Shown here in pieces: positions 59,282-64,000 of a stretch of DNA of 64,000 nucleotides. The notes beneath the pieces are model-generated. The model ran no database searches. It saw nothing but the letters and a program-made list of their open reading frames with translations, and was not told where the DNA came from. How positions within the stretch are numbered: the first letter of the stretch is position 1; every line of letters begins with the position of its first letter. The position numbers and the translations under genes are program-made. The stretch comes from CAMDHY01 sp046156265 (GTDB lineage: Bacteria > Pseudomonadota > Alphaproteobacteria > Rhizobiales > Segnochrobactraceae): contig NZ_JAWDIR010000047.1 of the NCBI RefSeq assembly GCF_046156265.1, positions 124,001 through 188,000 on the forward strand, written 5' to 3'.

Positions 59282-60109
59282 ATGCGGACCGAGACGAGCG
59301 CGGGGGGCGGTGCAGCGGCGGCGGGGGCCGGGCGGCCGGTGATCGAGGCGCGCGGGCTGTCGCTCACCTTCGAGACCGCCGACGGCCCGGTGTTCGCGCT
59401 CTCCGACGTCGATCTCGACGTGCACGCCGGCGAGTTCGTCTCCTTCATCGGCCCGTCCGGCTGCGGCAAGACCACCTTCCTGCGCGTCGTCGCCGACCTC
59501 GAGCAGCCGAGCGCCGGCACAGTGCTGGTCAACGGCCTGACGCCGGAGGCGGCGCGCCTCGCCCGCCAGTACGGCTACGTCTTCCAGGCGCCCGCCCTCT
59601 ATCCGTGGCGGACGATCGAGAAGAACGTCATGCTGCCGCTCGAGATCATCGGCCTGCCGGCGGCCGAGCGGGCGGAGCGGGCGCGCAAGCAGCTCGAACT
59701 CGTCGATCTCGCCGGCTTCGAGCGCAAGTTCCCCTGGCAGCTCTCCGGTGGCATGCAGCAGCGCGCCTCGATCGCCCGCGCGCTCTCCTTCGACCCGGCG
59801 CTGATGCTGATGGACGAGCCCTTCGGGGCGCTGGACGAGATCGTCCGCGACCACCTGAACGAGCGCCTGCTGCGCCTCTGGGACAAGACCGGCAAGACGG
59901 TGCTGTTCGTCACCCACTCGATCCAGGAGGCGGTGTTCCTGTCGACCAAGATCGTGGTGATGTCGCCGCGGCCGGGGCGCATCATCGACGTCATCGCCTG
60001 CGACTTCCCGCGCGACCGCACGCTCGACATCCGCGAGACGCCGGAATTCCTCGAGGTGGCCCACCGCGTCCGCGCGGGCCTCCGGGCAGGGCACGCCTAT
60101 GGCGACTGA
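59282..60109 (+). CDS. ABC transporter ATP-binding protein (SsuB/TauB type), pyrimidine cluster
   Basis: From the ATG at 59282 the ATPase has 275 residues; an upstream start would add 19. Walker A is GPSGCGKTTFLRVVADLEQPSAG, signature LSGGMQQRASIARALSFDPALMLMDEPFGALDEI with Walker B, and VTHSIQEAVFLSTKIVVMSPRPG is the H-loop region. Related importers carry sulfonates, taurine or pyrimidine-like molecules. The neighbours (preTA, RutR and an NMT1/THI5-type binding protein) favour pyrimidine or a pyrimidine precursor. It overlaps the next permease by 11 bases. Confidence 0.9.
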   Translation: MRTETSAGGGAAAAGAGRPVIEARGLSLTFETADGPVFALSDVDLDVHAGEFVSFIGPSGCGKTTFLRVVADLEQPSAGTVLVNGLTPEAARLARQYGYVFQAPALYPWRTIEKNVMLPLEIIGLPAAERAERARKQLELVDLAGFERKFPWQLSGGMQQRASIARALSFDPALMLMDEPFGALDEIVRDHLNERLLRLWDKTGKTVLFVTHSIQEAVFLSTKIVVMSPRPGRIIDVIACDFPRDRTLDIRETPEFLEVAHRVRAGLRAGHAYGD

Positions 60110-61028
60110 GGCGGCGACGCACGCGTCCCGTGCCGCACCGGCGCGGCGCTCCGGCTCCGGGCCGCTCGACGCGGTGCTGCCGGTCGCCGTCATCGTCGCG
60201 ATCCTCGTCGTGCTCTGGTACGTCGCCGCCGTGGCGCTCAACGCGGGCATCGTCCGCGACGGCTTCGAGCGCGCCGGCACCGCCTACACGACGGAGGACC
60301 TCGTCGCCGCCACGCTGTCGCACGACCGACCCTTGCTGCCGGCGCCGCACCAGATCCTCGTCGAGCTGAAGAAGACGGTCATCGACGTCGACCCGACGTC
60401 GAAGCGCAGCCTCGTCTACCACGGCTGGGTGACGCTCTCCTCGACGCTGCTCGGCTTCGTCATGGGGACGATCCTCGGCATCGTGCTCGCCGTGCTGATC
60501 GTCCACATGCGCTCGCTCGACAAGAGCCTGATGCCGTGGATCATCTCGTCCCAGACGATCCCGATCCTGGCGATCGCGCCGATCGTCATCGTCGTGCTCG
60601 GCTCGATCGGCCTCAGGGGCCTCGTGCCGAAGGCGATCATCTCGACCTATCTCTGCTTCTTCCCGGTCACCATCGGCATGGTGAAGGGGCTGACGTCACC
60701 CGACGTGCTCTCGCTCGACCTGATGCGCACCTATTCGGCGTCGAAGGCGCAGACCTTCTGGAAGTTGCGCCTGCCGGCCTCGGTGCCGTTCCTGTTCGCG
60801 AGCCTCAAGGTCGCGATCGCCATCGCCATCGTCGGCGCCATCGTCGCGGAACTGCCGACCGGCGCCCAGGCCGGCATCGGCGCGCGGCTGCTGTCGGGCT
60901 CCTACTACGGCCAGACCGTGCAGATCTGGGCGGCCCTGTTCGTCGCCGCGGCGCTCGCCGCGAGCCTCGTCGCCCTCGTCGGCCTCGCCGAGCGGGTGAC
61001 GCTGAAGGCGATGGGGGCGCGGCGATGA
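60099..61028 (+). CDS. ABC transporter permease 1, pyrimidine cluster
   Basis: This 309-residue inner-membrane protein has about six helices (VLPVAVIVAILVVLWYVAAVAL, LGFVMGTILGIVLAVLIVHM, ISSQTIPILAIAPIVIVVLGSIGL) and the typical BPD loop (YSASKAQTFWKLRLPASVPFLFASLKVAIAIAIVGAIVAEL). The start overlaps the ATPase end and the stop overlaps the second permease (ATGA). It pairs with permease 2 as a heterodimer. Confidence 0.9.
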   Translation: MATEAATHASRAAPARRSGSGPLDAVLPVAVIVAILVVLWYVAAVALNAGIVRDGFERAGTAYTTEDLVAATLSHDRPLLPAPHQILVELKKTVIDVDPTSKRSLVYHGWVTLSSTLLGFVMGTILGIVLAVLIVHMRSLDKSLMPWIISSQTIPILAIAPIVIVVLGSIGLRGLVPKAIISTYLCFFPVTIGMVKGLTSPDVLSLDLMRTYSASKAQTFWKLRLPASVPFLFASLKVAIAIAIVGAIVAELPTGAQAGIGARLLSGSYYGQTVQIWAALFVAAALAASLVALVGLAERVTLKAMGARR

Positions 61029-62152
61029 CCGTCACGCGCGGCCGCTCCGTCGTCTGGATCCTCGCCGGCGCGCTGCTGGCGCTCTCGGCCTTCCTGCCGA
61101 CCGGCGTCGAGGTGGCCGGCACGCCCTTGCTGATGTTCGCGGTGCTGCGGCTCGCCATCGGCGGGCTGCTCTGCGCCATCGGCGCGACGCGGCGGCTCGA
61201 CGGGCCGCGGCTGGCGATCGTCTTCGCGCTCCTCGTCGCCGGCTGCGCTGCCGCGCTCTTCACCGTCCACCTCGACGTGGTCGCCGGCCGCGCCGACCTC
61301 GACTTCTGGCTCGGTGTCGTCGGCCTGTGGCTCGCCGCCTGGGTGGCGAACGACGCGCTCGCCGCCCATCGCTTCGCCACGCCGGCGGCGCAGCGGGCGG
61401 CTTCGATCGCCGTACCGGCGATCTTCGGCGCCTTCCTCCTCTTCCTCTGGGAGGTGGTGGTCGTCGGCTTCGGCGTCTCGCCGGTGCTGATGCCACCGCC
61501 GTCGGCGGTCGGCGCCCGCATCGCCGTGTCGCTGCCGATCCTCGCCGACGATTTCGTCCAGACCTTCGTGCGCGGTGTGCTGTCGGGCTACGTCATCGGC
61601 TGCGCCGCCGGATTCCTCGTCGCCATCCTCGCCGACCGCGTGCCGTTCCTGCGCAAGGGGCTCTTGCCGCTCGGCAACTTCGTCTCGGCCCTGCCGATCA
61701 TCGGCATCGCGCCGATCATGGTGATGTGGTTCGGCTTCGACTGGCACTCGAAGGCCGCCGTCGTCGTGGTGATGACCTTCTTCCCGATGCTGGTGAACAC
61801 GGTCGCCGGCCTGTCGGCGAGCGGCACGCTCGAGCGCGACCTGATGCGCTCCTACGCCGCCTCCTGGTGGACGACGCTCGTCAAGCTGCGGCTGCCGGCG
61901 GCGTTGCCGTTCATCTTCAATGCGCTGAAGATCAACTCGACGCTCGCGCTGATCGGCGCCATCGTCGCGGAGTTCTTCGGCACGCCGACGGTCGGGATGG
62001 GCTTCCGCATCTCGATCGAGGCCGGCCGCATGGCGCTCGACATGGTGTGGGCCGAGATCGCGGTCGCCGCGGTCGCCGGCACCGCCTTCTACGGTCTGGT
62101 CGCGCTCCTCGAGCGCTCCGTGACCTTCTGGCACCCCTCGTACCGGCGATAG
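61025..62152 (+). CDS. ABC transporter permease 2, pyrimidine cluster
   Basis: From the ATG at 61025 the protein has 375 residues. The first 125 form an extra set of hydrophobic helices (VVWILAGALLALSAFLPTGVEVAG, FAVLRLAIGGLLCAIGATR, IVFALLVAGCAAALF). The standard permease core follows with SYAASWWTTLVKLRLPAALPFIFNALKINSTLALIGAIVAEFFG. The added N-terminal module is longer than in permease 1. It forms the translocation path with permease 1; the binding-protein gene follows 48 bases later. Confidence 0.9.
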   Translation: MTVTRGRSVVWILAGALLALSAFLPTGVEVAGTPLLMFAVLRLAIGGLLCAIGATRRLDGPRLAIVFALLVAGCAAALFTVHLDVVAGRADLDFWLGVVGLWLAAWVANDALAAHRFATPAAQRAASIAVPAIFGAFLLFLWEVVVVGFGVSPVLMPPPSAVGARIAVSLPILADDFVQTFVRGVLSGYVIGCAAGFLVAILADRVPFLRKGLLPLGNFVSALPIIGIAPIMVMWFGFDWHSKAAVVVVMTFFPMLVNTVAGLSASGTLERDLMRSYAASWWTTLVKLRLPAALPFIFNALKINSTLALIGAIVAEFFGTPTVGMGFRISIEAGRMALDMVWAEIAVAAVAGTAFYGLVALLERSVTFWHPSYRR

Positions 62153-62200
62153 AGGGCGCCGGCCCGGGGACTTCGTCTCATCTTGGTGGAGGACGTGGAC

Positions 62201-63190
62201 ATGACGACGAGAACGGCCATCGCAGCAGGCATCGCACTCGCGCTCGGCATCGGCACGGCGCAGGCGGCCGACCCGGTGACGCTGCAGCTGAAGTGGGTCA
62301 CCCAGGCCCAGTTCGCCGGCTACTACGTGGCGGCGGAGAAGGGCTTCTATGACGAGGAAGGCCTCGACGTCACCATCAACCCGGGTGGCCCGGACGTCGC
62401 CCCGCCGCAGGTGATCGCCGGCGGTGGCGCCGACGTCGTCATCGACTGGATGCCGTCCGCGCTCGCCTCGCGCGAGAAGGGCGTGCCGCTCGTCAACATC
62501 TCGCAGCCGTTCAAGAAGTCCGGCCTGATGCTGACCTGCCGCAAGGACACCGGCATCACCTCGCCGGCCGACTTCAAGGGCAAGACGCTCGGCGTCTGGT
62601 TCGGCGGCAACGAGTATCCGTTCCTGTCGTGGATGTCGAAGCTCGGCCTCAAGACCGACGGCGGCCCGGACGGCGTCACCGTCATCAAGCAGGGCTTCAA
62701 CGTCGACCCGCTCATCCAGAAGCAGGCCGACTGCGTCTCGACGATGACCTACAACGAGTACTGGCAGGTGATCGACGCCGGCTTCAAGCCCGAGGACCTC
62801 GTCGTCTTCAAGTATGACGAGCAGGGCGAGGGCACGATGGAGGACGGCCTCTACGTGATGGAGGACAACCTCAAGGACCCGGCCTTCGTGGAGAAGATGG
62901 CGAAGTTCGTGAAGGCGTCGATGAAGGGCTGGGACTACGCGCGCCAGAACCCCGACGAGGCGGCGATGATCGTGCTCGAGAACGACGCGTCGGGCGCCCA
63001 GACGGAGGCCCACCAGAAGCGGATGATGGGCGAGATTGCCAAGCTTCTGGACACCGAAGCGAACGGCAAGCTCGACCCGGCCGACTTCGACCGCACGGTC
63101 GCGATCCTGATGTCCGGCGGCTCCGACCCGGTGATCACCAAGAAGCCGGAGGGGGCGACCTCGACGGCGGTGTACGACGCGATGAAGTGA
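62201..63190 (+). CDS. ABC transporter substrate-binding protein, NMT1/THI5-like
   Basis: The ATG at 62201 follows GGTGGAGGA and gives 329 residues. Signal peptide: AIAAGIALALGIGTAQAADPV. The mature protein begins VTLQLKWVTQAQFAGYYVAAEKGFYDEEGLDVTINPGGPDVAP, the hallmark of the NMT1/THI5 family that binds pyrimidine-type compounds, followed by GADVVIDWMPSALASREKGVPLVNISQPFKKSGLML. It should deliver a pyrimidine-like substrate to the preceding permease pair. A palindromic half-element begins 23 bases after its stop codon. Confidence 0.92.
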   Translation: MTTRTAIAAGIALALGIGTAQAADPVTLQLKWVTQAQFAGYYVAAEKGFYDEEGLDVTINPGGPDVAPPQVIAGGGADVVIDWMPSALASREKGVPLVNISQPFKKSGLMLTCRKDTGITSPADFKGKTLGVWFGGNEYPFLSWMSKLGLKTDGGPDGVTVIKQGFNVDPLIQKQADCVSTMTYNEYWQVIDAGFKPEDLVVFKYDEQGEGTMEDGLYVMEDNLKDPAFVEKMAKFVKASMKGWDYARQNPDEAAMIVLENDASGAQTEAHQKRMMGEIAKLLDTEANGKLDPADFDRTVAILMSGGSDPVITKKPEGATSTAVYDAMK

Positions 63191-63212
63191 GGGGGGCGGG
63201 GGCGTCGTCATT

Positions 63213-63278
63213 GGATTGACGGGCCCCCACCTGCCGCGCCTGCGGCGCGGCGGTCCTCCCCCCTGGCAGGGGGAGGAC
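63213..63278. repeat. Single inverted arm A of type-1 repeat
   Basis: Begins GGATTGACGGGC at 63213, then CCCACCTGCC, inner stem GCCGCGCC/GGCGCGG with loop TGC, then the outer hairpin ending GAGGA near 63277. No partner arm B is present on either side, so this may be a remnant or half of a larger structure with the next element. Confidence 0.85.
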
Positions 63279-63323
63279 CGGACAGCGGTTGTCGGACGCT
63301 GCCATCTCAAAGCAAGCGACGCG

Positions 63324-63867
63324 TCCTCCCCCTGCCAGGGGGGAGGACAGCCGGCGAAGCCGGCAGGTGGGGGCCCGTCAATCAAGAGCAATTGGTCCGA
63401 TGGTCGTCGAACGCACCCGTCGCGACACCGCCCGCCGTCTCCGTCGCCAGCCGACGGAGGCGGAAACCACACTGTGGAATGCCCTCCGGCGCCTTCCGCT
63501 CGACGGCTCTCACTTCCGCCGGCAGGTGCCGATCGGAGCGTTCGTTGCGGACTTCGCCTGCCACGCGGCGCGGCTCGTCGTCGAACTCGACGGCGGCCAG
63601 CATACCGAGCAGGCGGATGCCGACTATGACGCCCGACGGACGGCATGGCTTGGGCGGGCGGGTTACCGCGTTTTGAGGTTCCAGAACGCCGACGTGTTCC
63701 TGCGGATCGACGATGTGCTGGAGACGATCCGGGCGGCGGTGTTCGGCGGCATCGATGTTGAGGGGCGGAAGTTGATCCACCGACGCACGAGCAGTCGTCG
63801 CAGCCCGGAGCGACGGGCCCCACCCTGACCGCTGCGCGGTCTGTCCCTCCCCCTGGCAGGGGAGGGA
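63324..63867. mobile_element. Putative palindromic element carrying a DUF559 nuclease gene
   Basis: Arm A (63324-63382) and inverted arm B (63811-63867) match the arms of the compact elements, but here 428 bases lie between them instead of about 15-50. That interval contains the DUF559 gene (63400-63828), whose stop codon TGA lies within arm B. Two mobility-related features, inverted arms and a nuclease gene, are therefore present together. No target-site duplication was recognisable by eye. Confidence 0.6.
63400..63828 (+). CDS. DUF559 (Vsr-like) endonuclease-fold protein
   Basis: From the ATG at 63400 it has 142 residues. The DUF559 motif string is clear: RRQPTEAETTLWNALRRLPLDGSHFRRQVPIGAFVADFACHAARLVVELDGGQHTEQADADYDARRTAWLGRAGYRVLRFQNADVF. 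Asp, Glu and Asp (in VADF and ELDG) are where the very-short-patch-repair/restriction-type fold has its metal ligands. Many alphaproteobacteria carry several such genes of unknown role. It begins 18 bases after arm A and ends inside arm B, so the gene is embedded within the palindromic element. Confidence 0.88.
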   Translation: MVVERTRRDTARRLRRQPTEAETTLWNALRRLPLDGSHFRRQVPIGAFVADFACHAARLVVELDGGQHTEQADADYDARRTAWLGRAGYRVLRFQNADVFLRIDDVLETIRAAVFGGIDVEGRKLIHRRTSSRRSPERRAPP

Positions 63868-63915
63868 CGTGTCGCGGACCTTGAAATGCCGAGGCCCAAC
63901 AAGTCCGTTGCCCCG

Positions 63916-64000
63916 TCCTCCCCCTGCCAGGGGGGAGGACAGCCGGCGAAGCCGGCAGGTGGGGGCCTGTCAATCAAGACCGCAACGTCCGCGTTCTCAC
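63916..64000. repeat. Type-1 arm A, running off the window
   Basis: Arm A starts at 63916 (outer hairpin, inner stem GCCGGC/GCCGGC with loop GAA, then GTGGGGGCCTGTCAAT). It is followed by CAAGACCGCAACGTCC, and any partner arm is outside the window. It starts 48 bases after the previous element's right arm. Confidence 0.85.

Noticed and set aside
60905..63973. Minus-strand open frame of 1022 codons over the transporter genes and repeats
   Set aside because: Antisense to four recognisable transporter genes and read through repeat arms; composition is that of a shadow frame.
63213..63999. CRISPR array at the clustered repeats
   Set aside because: Repeats are inverted arm pairs with hairpins and irregular spacing; no regular spacers, no cas genes.

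Overview
The window is high-GC DNA (roughly 70% by eye) with dense, overlapping genes. It looks like chromosome of an alphaproteobacterium of the Hyphomicrobiales (Rhizobiales). The supports are a two-piece, circularly permuted tmRNA whose tag reads ANDNYAEARLAA, an SspB–DUF4169–ribbon-helix-helix gene group, PhaR/PhaA/PhaB, BetI/BetB/BetA with a ChoXWV-type choline transporter, and PreT/PreA. I cannot name the genus from sequence alone.

Layout. 1-4.8 kb: the end of pgpA, polyhydroxybutyrate genes (phaR, phaA, phaB) and an AraC-type regulator. 4.9-7.4 kb: a stand-alone cobalamin-type radical SAM enzyme of the RiPP-maturation class, convergent with a thioesterase. 7.5-15 kb: an FAD-linked oxidase, a very large AsmA-like protein and an exported FG-GAP protein. 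15.1-17.5 kb: a minus-strand block with a small RHH protein, DUF4169, a CcdAB toxin-antitoxin pair, sspB and ssrA (tmRNA). 17.6-24.6 kb: sarcosine oxidase soxBDAG and L-serine dehydratase. 26.1-39.1 kb: glycine-betaine demethylation (gbcA, gbcB, two GATase1/AraC regulators, dgcA, dgcB and a fused EtfA-EtfB). 39.1-41.8 kb: two tandem exported paralogues and a Hint-domain protein. 41.8-51.3 kb: a PfpI-like protein, an APC permease, betA, betB fused in frame to betI, and the divergent choline ABC transporter choXWV. 51.3-54.7 kb: a PemK/MazE-type toxin-antitoxin pair, a CorC/CNNM protein and a purine nucleoside permease homologue. 54.9-63.2 kb: pyrimidine catabolism (preT, preA, a RutR-like regulator and an NMT1/THI5-type ABC transporter). 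The end of the window holds palindromic repeats, one pair of which encloses a DUF559 nuclease gene.

Read together, the middle of the window covers nearly the whole route from choline to pyruvate. ChoXWV imports choline, BetA and BetB make glycine betaine, GbcAB makes dimethylglycine, DgcAB with the ETF makes sarcosine, SoxBDAG makes glycine, and SdaA deaminates serine. Only the glycine-to-serine step (GlyA) is not here. Operator-like palindromes fit BetI (two sites) and RutR (two sites), and a 21-bp-spaced direct repeat before gbcA fits an AraC-type activator.

The most unusual feature is a family of palindromic elements of about 135-155 bp. Each consists of two different arms (here A and B) in inverted orientation, and each arm has two hairpins whose inner stems vary with compensating changes. 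They lie just after stop codons throughout the window. One lies in frame inside soxA, a second class lies in frame inside the EtfA part of the ETF gene, and one pair of arms brackets a DUF559 (Vsr-like) nuclease gene whose stop codon lies in the right arm. This suggests a nuclease-linked mobile palindrome family comparable to REP/RAYT or Rickettsia palindromic elements.
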